A stretch of 64,000 nucleotides of DNA from Mesorhabditis belari. Lineage: Eukaryota; Nematoda; Chromadorea; Rhabditida; Rhabditidae. This document shows, piece by piece, positions 48,516 through 59,544 of this stretch. The first letter of the stretch is position 1. Each line of letters starts with the position of its first letter. The DNA is taken from contig CAUEEP010000758.1 of the NCBI GenBank assembly GCA_958450365.1, positions 695,565 through 759,564 on the forward strand. The letters run 5' to 3'. A model generated the notes under the pieces. The model did not search any database, was not told the origin of the DNA, and saw nothing but the letters and a program-made list of their open reading frames with translations. A program made the translations under genes and the position numbers.

Positions 48516-49009
48516 TGATATTTATTTGTGAGAAAAACGATTATATCTAAAAACTTACCTCTTTTTCTAAGAATCAAATGCCAAAAAAAAGAAGAAATGA
48601 AAGAAGAAAGCTCTCATAAAACAAAACAAATGATCAAAAATCAGATCAGAAATCGACTTTTCTTAATCAAATACGATTGGTTATCAACTTATCAACTTTG
48701 TTAAATCGTTTTTGAATAAACGAATTGCTTTGTATTGAGGTTGACAGGTTTCTAGATAGATTGGTGAATTGAAAACAGCCGGCTATTGTCATATGTGACA
48801 GTTTGAGCACTTTCTTCAAAAGAAACACATTTTGGTGTCAATCCACAATTACTGATACCCCGACCCCTCATGATAAAAGCATTTAAAATGTCCAACGCGA
48901 GCGATTTATTGACTGTTTTTTTTAAGTTTTTCTTGTTTTTTCTTGTTTTTTCTTGTTTTTCTTGCTGTCTACATTTAATAATATTTAAAAAAATTGTTCG
49001 TTTTTAGAA

Positions 49010-52000
49010 ATGGCCAAGCCCTCTCAGCTTTCGCGACTTGATCATTTCTCTTCACAAGAAAGCTGTTCCGGTCGATCCGTCGATCGATAGAAAGTCGATC
49101 CGTCAACGACTCTGAGTGTGACAAAACAACTTGTTTTGCGAACATGCAAACGTTTTAAGTCTCTTGGAACAAATCAGGATTGAAAGGGACGTGGAAGACG
49201 TGTAACTTCGGCTGTGTAGATAGATTGATTAACTTTTTTCTACAATTCTCTAGCCTTTCCTAGCAATTCTTGTGGATTAATACTGAAATTTGAAAAGACA
49301 AAGCGCTTCAGAAATCAATAACAAATGTTTTCCCCGTATTTTAGTGCATTCATCGATGCATAGCTCAACCGGACATCTGCCGGTATGTTTTGTGAGAGCT
49401 CTTCTTCTTCCATTTCTTCCTTTTTTGGCATTTGATCCTACAGAAAAAGAGGCAACTTGTGACCTAAAGATGCCCCTAAATCACTTCTGTTTTTTTTTTG
49501 AGTCACTTGGGCACTTAAGTCAAGAAATCTTAAACTGATTGGACAAGGGTGTGGAAAAGTCGCACTCGATCAACTCACAAGTAGAATAGTCGTCAAAAAT
49601 CTGTACAAGAGATGGGATTAGTTGGAGGAATAAATTGTAGAGATTGTAGTTGGACGATTGTAGAGATTTAGCTAGTTATTCAGTTATCCAGCTATTCAGT
49701 TATCCAGCTATTCAGCTATTCAGCTATTCAGATATTCAGCTAACTGTCAAAGTTTTCTTTTATCATTTCCATTTCTTCCAAGCTTCCAATTCATTTTCAT
49801 TTCAATTTCTCTAAGTTTTCATTTCATTCCGCTTCTCTCAAAAAAAAAAAATGCACAACCTTTAAAACTTAAATATTATGGTAAACGGTGTATTCCTTCG
49901 CATTTTCAACCATTCAAATGAATATGAAATTTCCATTAGACTACAGTAGACATGAAAAATTTGACGGAAATAGAAATGGAGAAAAATTGACAACTTTTTC
50001 CGAACAAAAATCCAAAATTCCCATAATAATTAAAAGGAATTATTGATTTATTCAATGATTCCTTCAAAATTTCTCTCCTTAAATCAATGAAAATGCATTT
50101 GTGGCTCTGAAAAAACGACTTCCGTCTCTCATTCCTCAAGCCATCATCATCCAATCCAGCCCATCGACTTTAGGTGATCAATTTGAATTGACACAAGAAA
50201 GATCTTTCAGGATCTACAGTACCCTTGTTGTCTAGAAAAAGAAAATCGACTCTCCTTGAGTCTATTTTACCCTTTTGCTCACTTTTCGAATGATCTTTTT
50301 TGATTGACCAATGGTTGTGCGTTGTCCCGCCCCTCTCCAATCGCTCCACCCCCTTTCCTCCCCCACTCTTTGACACTTCGAGAGAAGAAAAGAAAGAAAA
50401 AGAAGTGTGAACAGACTCTCCACCCAATCACTTACCCAACTTCTCTTCATTTTTCGTTCACTCAATTTCGTTTTTCAATTATAATTCAACTCTTATAGAT
50501 AAAAAATTGAATTTTTTTTGCTTTGACTTACTAAAAATGATTTAGTTTTGAAAAAAATTGGTTTGTTTAAAGCGCAAAGCGCAAAGCGTTAAAGCGTTAA
50601 TGGTGTTAATGCTGTTTAATGGTGTTTAATGCTGTTTATGATGTTTAATGATGTTTAAAGCGTCTAAAGGTAGCCTAAAGTGTTAAGGTTTAATGGTGTT
50701 TAATGCTGTTTAAAGCTGTCTAAAGCTGTCTAAAGCTGTCTAAAGCTGTCTAAAGCTATCTAAAGCTGTTTAAAGCTGTTTAATGGTGTTTAATGCTGTT
50801 TAATGATGTTTAAAGCTGTCTAAAGCTGTCTAAAGCTGTCTAAAGCTGTCTAAAGCTATCTAAAGCTGTTTAAAGCTGTTTAATGCTGTCTAAAGCTATC
50901 TAAAGCTGTCTAAAGCTATCTAAAGCTCTTTAAAGCACTAAGAGTTTATGGAATTTTCTTTTTCAGAAAAAAAATGAGCTTACTTCGCTCAATTTATTGC
51001 TTTATTTCAACCTAGATAGCTTATGTTGCTTGCTTTTTGTCGTGTTAAGCCTTGGGTTTTAATCAGATTTTTAGCCGAAACTAGACTTAAACTAGATGTT
51101 TGATACTAGATGTTTAACCTAGATGTATAGCCTAGGCTTTGAAGGTTAAACTAGATGTTTAACCTAGAGTTTTAAGGTTAGCCTAGATGTTTAACCTAGT
51201 TTTTTTAAGGTTAGCCTAGATGTTTTTACCTTAAAAAGTTTGATTTTAATCGTTTACTAGATGTTTGATTAGCAAATTGTTGATCTTCTCTTTCATTTGA
51301 TTCATTTTTTTGCAAAAAAAAAAGAGCTTAAAAGAGCGCCGCATAGCTCGTTTCGTTGTGATTGGAAATGAGCTGTGTTTATGGGTTAAAGAATTCATTT
51401 CTTACCGATTCTTTTGTGCGGAGAAATCTAGAAAATAATCAACAATTAAATCGTAATTTCAAATCGAATTTGTTTCAAGCATTTCTTTCGCTTCTTTTTC
51501 TCTCATTAATTGTTTTTTTAGCTTATTAACTGAATATTTATCTTTAGAGGCTTATTAACGAAAGAATTTCAATTCAAATTTCGCAATTTGTCTTCATTGA
51601 AATTTGTTCATTGAAAAAGAAACGAATCTGGAGCTTCATCGTCGTAAAATGTCCCTTCCGCAACGTTTGCCGATCGCTGCCGGTTTGTTTTTATTAAGGT
51701 TTTGAAAAGAATAAGATTATCTAGATTATTATCGATTTTATTATTTATTTTATTATTTAGTTTATTATTTAGTTTATTATTTAGATTCTTATCTGGTTTA
51801 TTATCTAGATTATTATCTAGATTATTATTTAGATTATTATTTAGATTATTATTTAGGTTATTATTTAGGTTATTATTTAGATTGTTATTTAGTTTATTAT
51901 TTAGCTTATTATTTAGCTTATTATTTAGCTTATTATCTAGTTTATTATCTAGTTTATTATCTAGATTGTTACCGTATTTACTCTATTAGTGGGGTCCTCT

Positions 52001-52808
52001 CTAATAGTGGGGTCGTCTGGAGGGGGGTTGAAAAAATAGTGGGGTCCTCTCGAATTGGAAGAAGATATTGGTGACGAAAGTGATACATCAATTGTTGATC
52101 TCTTGGATTAGTTCTTTTACTGTTTGTTAATGTTTTGTTACGGTTAAAGCTAAATAAAATATGAAGCCAAACTTGTTTTGTCAAGAATTTCGGAGAAAAA
52201 TTGATATCTTTTCAATTTAAAACTTTGGTTTTATGTTCTTTTAAATTTCTCTAATAGTGGGGTCGTCTGGAAGGGGATTGAAAAAATAGTGGGGGACCCC
52301 ACTAATAGAGTAAATACGGTATCTAGTTTATTATCGAGTTTATTATCTATTAACTTTTCAGCGCTAGAGAAAGAGAAGGGTTCCCCATTGGTGTTCCCGT
52401 CGATGCCCTTTTGCCTTCCACCGCCCACCACCGCCGCATCGGTTTGAGCTTTGAATTTGAGCTTTGAATTTGTGTTTGAATTTGAATTTAGAAATCGAAA
52501 TAGAAAATAGAAAATAGATAACTATTCTAGGTGTTCCCGAATCCATTGATCTTCCCTCAGAATTTTCAACAAATCTATGCAAGTCTTATGCAACAACAAT
52601 TCCTGAACTCACTGGCCGCCTCACAACAACAATCCAGTCCAGCGATTCGATCATCTGGTAGAAATTCATTCGATTCGATCAATTGTAAATATTGTTTGTA
52701 CATTTCATAAAACTTATTTTATTATGATTTAAAATAACTTTTCTTCAGATCCATCTCCATCGCTCTCTGATCGAGCATCGAGCGGCACTCAGACTCCGTC
52801 GATCAAAA
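49010..52808 (+). CDS. 5' exons of unrecognised gene, partial
   Basis: Six exons fit together in frame: 49010-49070, 49345-49382, 51634-51682, 52362-52441, 52531-52657 and 52749-52808 (415 nt, about 138 codons). The exons are richer in G/C and more codon-like than the surrounding DNA. The ATG follows a TTTTTAG-AA trans-splice-like site. The product is Ser/Gln/Pro-rich (LDHFSSQESCS, HRRKMSLPQRLPIAA, FPSMPFCLPPP, QQIYASLMQQQFLNSLAA, DPSPSLSDRASSGTQTPSIK), typical of the disordered N-terminus of a transcription or RNA regulator; that is inference. The third exon uses a weak GAG acceptor, so an alternative start at 51649 is possible. The last exon ends with a GTAAGT donor, so coding continues to the right. 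A candidate further exon (53649-53765) is open and phase-compatible but unconfirmed. Introns hold minisatellites, a MITE and a tRNA-like sequence. Confidence 0.5.
50570..50940. repeat. 10-bp minisatellite
   Basis: About 30 units of TAAAGCTGTC with TAATGCTGTT-type variants, inside the second intron of the partial gene. Confidence 0.93.
51060..51240. repeat. Short TAGATGTTTAACC repeat
   Basis: Several degenerate copies of TAGATGTTTAACC separated by related spacers. Confidence 0.7.
51715..51969. repeat. 12-bp TTATTTAG minisatellite
   Basis: About 20 units of TTATTTAGATTA-type sequence; the array continues after the inserted MITE (52320-52350). The plus strand stays open, giving a Leu/Ser/Arg repeat that is not a gene. 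Confidence 0.93.
51972..52319 (+). mobile_element. MITE inserted in minisatellite, coding remnant
   Basis: The 348-bp element has ends CCGTATTTACTCTATTAGTG and inverse. TA occurs once on each side (51970-51971 and 52320-52321). Removing the element and one TA restores the uninterrupted TTATCTAG repeat, proving the insertion site. At 52052-52111 an acidic reading frame ends in a stop (ELEEDIGDESDTSIV then DLLD). This looks like the C-terminal tail of a DDE transposase, so the MITE is probably an internal-deletion product of a larger transposon. Confidence 0.85.
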
Positions 52809-52867
52809 GTAAGTCAAGTTTAGAGTAAGAAATAAAGCCCTATCCTGGTGGCGAAGGGCAACGTGTA

Positions 52868-52950
52868 GGTGTAGCTCGGTAGAGTTGGTAGAGCTTTCGT
52901 CTAGTGAGCAGGAGAAGCGAGAGGTCACGGGTTCGAATCCCGGTGATGAC
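52868..52950 (+). repeat. tRNA-like sequence with duplicated D-arm
   Basis: A TAGCTC...GTTGGTAGAGC D-arm-like segment contains an inserted near-copy (GGTAGAG twice). A perfect B box GGTTCGAATCC lies in a mostly paired T arm (CGGG/CCCG) about 60 nt later. The acceptor ends do not pair. It lies in the last visible intron of the partial gene. Confidence 0.5.
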
Positions 52951-53934
52951 TAATTTTTGGATTCCTAACGTTTTGCATAAAATGATCGACGTTCAGTCCA
53001 ACTTTGGAGTTGCTCCAAGTCTTCTAAACCCTAAAATATAGTACTACAGTAGAGTACTTTGGTCTACTTTGGTCTAGAGTTACTTTGAGATTTCACCGAA
53101 CTTTCCCAGGGTCATTTAAGAGAATTGAGTTGTTAGATTTGTGGAAAATGAAATGGAGAATTGAATATGTTTCTGTAATCGTTTTAAAAATATATTTAGC
53201 TTATCAAAAGCTTACCAAACCAAGCTTTAGCTTATCAAAAAAAGCTTTAGCTTATCAAAAATACATTTAGCTTACCAAAAAACCTTTCATATCTTTTGTA
53301 TCTTTTGAATATTATAGTTTTTCAGAAATTTAATTAATTCTTCAAGAATTTTAACATTTATTACTCAGGTTCTATCTCAATTTCTCTCTTTAATTCTTCG
53401 CTGAATATCTTTTACAAAGAAATTTAACTTTCAAACAAAAGCCCAATCCACCGTACTCCGTAAAAGAACTCTCTTTTGGATGACAAAGAAGTGAGAGAAC
53501 CTAAATGAAGATCTTTACCCAGAAAAGAACTCGAAAAGACTCATCGATTCATTTTCTTTTCCAATCGTTTTCCATTCTTTGTTGTACTCTCTTTCGTTTC
53601 CTTCAAAGACTCACCGCCTTTCCCCATTCGTCGATTTCTTTCACCAGGTTGCAAAGGGCACACAAAATTGGAATTGCTAACCTTGCCGGGGTTGGTGGGG
53701 GGTGAAATCCCGCAAAATGCGTTTAGGATATTGATTTGTGAGCGGAAATTGTTTCTTTCAACGAGGTAGATCTCTTGGGCAAAACGAGTTAAAATAAGTC
53801 AAAAAAACCTTTCAGAAAGGTTTATCATTTGAAATTAATAGTATAATTAGTAGTAATTAATAGTAATGATTTGAAATTAATAGTATAACCCTTGCAAAAG
53901 TAGAACTACTATTAAGTGTTAAGGTTTAGTGAAC

Positions 53935-54690
53935 TAGTTAAGAAGTGAGTTAAGGAGTAAGTTAAGAAGTAAGTTAAGGAAGTAAGTTAAGAAGGAAGCT
54001 AAGAAGTAAGCTAAGAAGTAAGTTAAGGAGTAAGTTAAGGAGTAAGTTAAGAAGTACGTTTTGCGGTAGATAACCTATTCATAAATGAATGAGCTAATGA
54101 ATGCTTATAATGGAGACTCGTACTCCGAGAGCTCAGTTCAGAGAGATGCATAAGAAGTAAGCTAAGAAGTAAGTTAAGGAGTAAGTTAAGGAGTAAGTTA
54201 AGAAGTAAGCTAAGAAGTAAGCTAAGAAAAGCAATATGCTACTGTGGCTTTGTTGGAGTGTATCAAAGGAAAACGTTCGAATATCGAATCGAAATTCGAA
54301 TCGATCGAATCGAACGATTCTCTAACATAATTGCTCAATATTCGATTACAAAACCGTAGCCAGAGTACTGAATTTCTCTAATTGTAAGTAGTTAAGCAGT
54401 TTATTAGATAAAAATACAGCTAATGATTCTTAGAACCTAAAGAAACCCTTTCTATCAATCTTTGCAGTATCAGAAGCAGATTTGGAACTGTTAATAAGCT
54501 TCTTAATAACATCGGAATCGCATTTACATCTAAAGTTTATATAACTTTTCCCCGATGAACTTTGACGTTTTGCGGTAGATAACCTATTCATAAATGAATG
54601 AGCTAATGAATGCTAATGAATGCTAATGAATGCTTATGAATGCTTATGATGGAGACTCGTACTCCGAGAGCTCAGTTCAGAGAGATGCAT
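53935..54690. repeat. 13-bp minisatellite with embedded duplications
   Basis: Units of AAGTAAGTTAAGG/AAGAAGTAAGCTA at 53935-54230. A unique block beginning TTGCGGTAGATAACCTATTC and ending TCAGAGAGATGCAT occurs inside the array (about 54059-54150) and again at about 54569-54689, where TGAATGCTTA is expanded. Confidence 0.9.
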
Positions 54691-55227
54691 CGCTCAAGTG
54701 ACTCAGCCTTTTCACCCATCCAAATTGAGCATCTATTCCTTTCCCTAAAAGATCGCTAACATTATGCCCATTGTGTTGCCTATCAGTCATACCTTTTTCA
54801 GTTCTCTACCTTTCTTCCTCTCTCCCTCTCTCCCACTCTTCCTCTCTTCCTTTTCACACCTTGAATACTTCCTCTTTTCAAAGGGAAACGTTCTCAGCGA
54901 ATTCGAAACGAATAAGTCGTATCAACGAATTTCTCAGTGGATTAGTGGCTAGATCCTTTGTACTCTCACAAGCAAATGCTCTCTGGCACATCAATCTTTG
55001 ATATATAAATCTTTGAGAGCACAAAGTACACGTTCATTAGATTAAAGTACTCATGCTTACAAAGTTTGTCAAATAAAGTCCGTTTTCAAGAGCTCAAAGT
55101 TCATTAGCTATTTAGTGTGTCACAAAGCAAGAGTACAAAGTACTAGTGTACATTTGTTTTATCGAGTGTGCCAGAGAATGTTTTCAAGAAGTACAAGAAG
55201 TACTAGAAGAGTCTTGAATCTTATGTC

Positions 55228-55642
55228 ACAAATCGATAACAATTAGTGAACTGTTATTTCTATTGAAATTTCTTTTCTTTTCAAAGAACTGTAGTTGTGT
55301 GGGTTGTGCTCATTGATATTCTCCTTTTTCTCTATCCTTCGCGCCAGGATTCGAACCTGCGAACCCGGCGAATGCTCTACCAATGAGCTAAACCGACACG
55401 TAGCCGACTGCCAAGTAAAAGCTCTATCTCTTATTCTGTACTTTGTTTATAAAGCTACGATACTTGAGTACTTAGTTACTGTAGCTATGCTAAAATTGTA
55501 GCAAAGAATGATGTTTTTGATAGTGCCAATCGTATTGACACAAATCGATAACGATTAGTGAACTGTTATTTCTATTGAAAGTTCTTTTCTTTTCAAAGAA
55601 CTGTAGTTGTGTGGGGTTGTGCTCATTGATATTCTCCTTTTT
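55228..55642 (-). repeat. SINE-like repeat with tRNA head, copy 1
   Basis: About 100 bp at 55228-55335 is repeated at 55543-55642, bracketing a minus-strand tRNA-like segment (55341-55400). That segment has an A-box-like TAGCTCATTGG and a perfect B box GGTTCGAATCC. Compared with the copy at 58 kb it lacks about 17 nt of the anticodon region. Confidence 0.6.
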
Positions 55643-55968
55643 TCCCCCCGATCCTTTTCAAAGAACTCCAAAATCTTTTCAAAGGCAAAGGCATTGAAAT
55701 TCGTTTGAATAGAGAGTGATACTATCCATCCAAACAAAAATTTCCATTGAATTCACTCGAAAGCGGTCTACATAAAACGATCGCCTTTTCCGAAAAACCC
55801 CATTTTCTGAAGAGATTTACGGTCAAGAGTTTAGAGTAAGAAAAATCGAAAAAAAATAGGAAAAATCGAGTTTAACTGGAGTAGAACAAAGTATTGTAAG
55901 TACTGTTAGATAATTAGAAGCACTACGTGACAGTACTCATGCTATAAGCCGGTCAGAATGCAGGTTCA

Positions 55969-56189
55969 GATCTCTAGGCTAGATCTCTAGGCTAGATCTC
56001 TAGGCTAGATCTCTAGGCTAGATCTCTAGGCTAGATCTCTAGGCTAGATCTCTAGGCTAGATCTCTAGGCTAGATCTCTAGGCTAGATCTCTAGGCTAGA
56101 TCTCTAGGCTAGATCTCTAGGCTAGATCTCTAGGCTAGATCTCTAGGCTAGATCTCTAGGCTAGATCTCTAGGCTAGATCTCTAGGCTC
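55969..56189. repeat. 13-bp near-perfect array
   Basis: About 17 consecutive identical units of TAGATCTCTAGGC; almost no variation, which indicates recent expansion or ongoing homogenisation. The unit is itself near-palindromic (CTAGAGATCTAG). Confidence 0.97.
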
Positions 56190-56744
56190 ACCAATTACCG
56201 TAACAATTCATGAGTAGAGAAACAAAACCTTTATATAAACCTTTTCTTGTAATTACTTGAGTAAATTGAATTCTATTATTTCTATAAAAAAACTATAAAA
56301 TTCGCTCAAATTCTAACTGTTTTAGAAAAGGCTTCTAACTGCTTTGGCCTTTTAGCTTTACCCAAAAAAACGAACTCGATTACCGTAACTCGTATCTCAA
56401 CCAGCACTAAAAACAGAAATTTTGTGAAATCCATAAGGCGTCAAGTTGGCTGTTCAGTGATGGGAAAAGACCAAGAAGCCTCAAATTGTGATTCGGCAAA
56501 AAAAATGAGAAAGAAAAGGATTTGAAATGGCGTGCTGACACGCTTCAATGCACAAGATAGGGGAAAAAAGAGGGGAGAGGTTGAAGTGGGCCGGAAGTTT
56601 GAGAGAGTTTGAGAGAGGGAAGTTTTTTCTATAATTTCGATAATTTGTACCCTTAAAAATATTATAGAATTTTTAGATAAAACGAAAATTCATTTCCTTA
56701 AACAGTTTAGCACTTTAGAAGTGCTTTAGAAATGTCGAAATCTT

Positions 56745-57125
56745 GGTAAATACAGTACAGTTTACTAGCTATACGTAAATAGTACTAGGTAAACGCAAGT
56801 AGTACTAGGTAAATAGTACAGTTTACTAGCTAAAAGGAAATAGTAATAAGGTACTAGGTAAAGCTGTACTGGGTAAATAGTACAGTACTAGCCAAATAGT
56901 ACAGTCTAGGTACTAGGTAAAACTGTACTTGCTAAATAGTACTAGGTAAACGTAAGTAGTACTAGGTAAACCTAAGTAGTACTAGGTAAAACTGTACTAG
57001 GTAAATAGTACAGTTTACTAGCTAAACGGAAATAGTACTAGGTACTAGGTAAAGCTGTACTAGGTAAATAGTACGGTCTAGGTACTATGGAAAACTGTAC
57101 TAGCTAAATAGTACAGTTTACTACT
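56745..57125. repeat. GTACTAGGTAAATAGTACAG repeat
   Basis: Irregular tandem units built from TACTAGGTAAA and AATAGTACAGT. Confidence 0.88.
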
Positions 57126-57626
57126 TACACGTGTATTTTCTGTTACTTTGCATCACAATTTTCGATTTAATGGACTTTTAGAGTTTGTTTAAAAGTAGGA
57201 AAAAGCTTTGGTTTGGATTTTTTGAAAAGAAAACTCTCTAATGATTGATCTAAATTTTGACCGAAACGATCAGTAGCCCAACCTTGAACGCCGTATCGAC
57301 AATTTTATGGGCGATTCATTGAAAGGAGAAGTTTTTTTTTGTGTGACTCGAATTGCTGGCTACTGTTTGCTCATTTCTCTGCCTCTTCAACCTCTCGTTA
57401 AACCATTTAAAGTGCACATATGTGAATCGGTGACTACTCTCTGGCGTACTGTACTTTGGAATAGACGAACACAGCAAACATTTTTTACGACCTGAGCCCC
57501 GGATATGTGCATTGTTCATTGTGTAAAAGGTTAAGGTTTCCTGGCTTCATGGGGTCATGGGAAAATATGAGATTTGTATTCAAGGAGTTCTTTTTCATGT
57601 GTTGTCATTTGTTTACAATGTACTTA

Positions 57627-57862
57627 CAGATACAGTACCCTTACTGTACTTTACTGTGCTTTACTGTACTTTATTGTACTTTACTGTACTTTATTGTACT
57701 TTACTGTACTTTATTGTACTCTACGGTACTCTGCTGTACTCTACTGTACTTTACTGTACTTTATTGTACTCTACCGTACTTTACTGTACTCTACTGTACT
57801 CTACTGTACTCTGCTGTACTCTACTGTACTCTACTGTACTTTATTGTACTTTATTGTACGAT
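57627..57862. repeat. 10-bp TACTGTACTT array
   Basis: About 23 units of TACTGTACTT/TACTGTACTC. All three plus frames are open (Tyr-Cys-Thr-Leu repeats) purely because the unit lacks stops; no gene is called. Confidence 0.95.
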
Positions 57863-58174
57863 TGTAAACTGTAATAAATCTGAAAGTACTGGTAGAGTAT
57901 GACAATTTGAGTCTCTTTCTTGAGGACAGCTTGACGCCAACCTGATCAGCTACACAGTTACCATAATTTACAGTACATAGAGCACTAATAACTGTTCTAC
58001 CGTACTAGTACTGGATTGTACTGTAACCAGCTACGCGGCCGTACTCTACCTAGAGGTACTGAGGGCACGTAGCAAAAATCTGGTTGTAGATTCGGATTCC
58101 TCGTCCCCAAAAACCCCCGAGTACAAATTTTCAGCTGTTATTGTAATCTTTTTAAAGGTAGGGAATTGTAAACC

Positions 58175-58560
58175 TGATCAGCACCGGGATTTGAACCTGT
58201 GAACCCGGCTCGCTAGCTCACCAGGCGAATGCTCTACTAATAAGCTAAACCGACACGTAGCCGACTGTCAAGAAAAGGCTTTATCTCTTATTCTGTACTT
58301 TGTTTATAAAGCTACGATACTTGAGTACTTGGTTACTGTAGCTATGCTAAAATTTTACTAAAGAATGATGTTTTTGATAGTGCCAATCTTAATCGATCCA
58401 TCCGAGCAAATCGATAACCATTATTGAGGTGTTTTTCTATTGAAAATTCCTTTCATAAAGATGACTGTAGTTACTGTACAGTCAGCTATGCTAAAATTGC
58501 ACCAAAGAGCTGTACGACTGTACGACTGTACGACTACTGTACGGTTGTGTGAGTTTTGCT
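58175..58560 (-). repeat. SINE-like repeat with tRNA head, copy 2
   Basis: The tRNA-like segment at 58179-58258 (minus) has B box GGTTCAAATCC and an anticodon stem TTCGC/GCGAG around an enlarged loop. The adjoining sequence to about 58390 matches the sequence next to copy 1 (TCTCTTATTCTGTACTTTG and beyond). The two ends of the tRNA-like part do not pair. Confidence 0.6.
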
Positions 58561-59120
58561 CATTTATATTCTTCATTGATAGGGAAACTTTTCACAAATT
58601 CAATAATTAATTCATCAGAAAAGTGTCCGAAATGTTGTCGAACCCCGATTTATTTTTTCCCCTCAAAATGTCATTCATTCCATCAGTGAATGGGAAAAAC
58701 AACGATTCGGATGAGCAAATGACATTTCTTTTCTTTCTTTTCTTTCTTTTCTTTCTTTTTCAAGCTCATTGTCCCAATTAGGCTTTCTAACCTTTTCAAA
58801 CATTTGACTAAGTGAAGAAGAAGAAAAGAAAAGAATAACAAGAAGCCCCAAATGATTCATTGAAAGAAGAATGGGAAAGGGATTTGTCTAGTTTTTTGTT
58901 TTTCAATTCTTTTGATAGTATTTGGTTTATTTGGTTTATACTTTGTGCTCTCGGAAACGCACACTATCTAGCATTGAAATTGGTTTACCAGATACCGCAT
59001 TTACAAGTCAAAATTTGAAAAGGCATTGGTTAAAAACAAAAAAATTAAAAAAACTCTTGCTCGCCTACTTTTTTTCTTCTTCCCCCTTGTGATACCTTTT
59101 TTATCTAGGCAGTTCAGGGT

Positions 59121-59190
59121 ATGAGATAGCTCAGTGGTTAGAGCGATTGAAAGTGTTAGGCGAAGGGTCGAGGGTTCAATCCCATCTCTA
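59121..59190 (+). repeat. tRNA-like sequence with consensus A and B boxes
   Basis: A perfect A box TAGCTCAGTGG and perfect B box GGTTCAATCCC at tRNA-like spacing. GAGAT and ATCTC could pair, and a T-run follows at 59200-59206 as a possible pol III stop. The T stem has a mismatch and the anticodon stem is poor, so it is either a SINE/tRNA pseudogene or a divergent pol III transcript. Confidence 0.5.
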
Positions 59191-59544
59191 GAAATCTAGT
59201 TTTTTTTTGTTAATTTCTTGACTACTGTAATACTGTAATAATCGTTTATGACCGTTTATGGCCGTTTATTTTGCTCAGCGATTTTCTTTGGATTGTTTGG
59301 ATTGTTAAATTGTTGTTTAAAGGGCAGAGAGTTGTCTTCTTTCTGTTTAGTGTGGGAAATAGGTGATTTCCTCTTTCTGTCTCAATATATCGACATGGGA
59401 AAAAGCGATTTACGATCAACAAATGTATGCCACCAGATAGCAAACAATTATATGATATAGGAAAGTTGCACGAGGTTTAATTGATTGTACAAAGATAGAG
59501 GATATTTCTAATAACTCTTGCATGCCTTTATATTCCATAGATTA

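Noticed and set aside
51702..51989. 95-codon Leu-rich 'membrane' protein
   Set aside because: Translation of the TTATTTAG minisatellite running into a MITE.
57507..57902. 131-codon Tyr-Cys-Thr-Leu repeat protein
   Set aside because: Translation of the TACTGTACTT array; three frames equally open.
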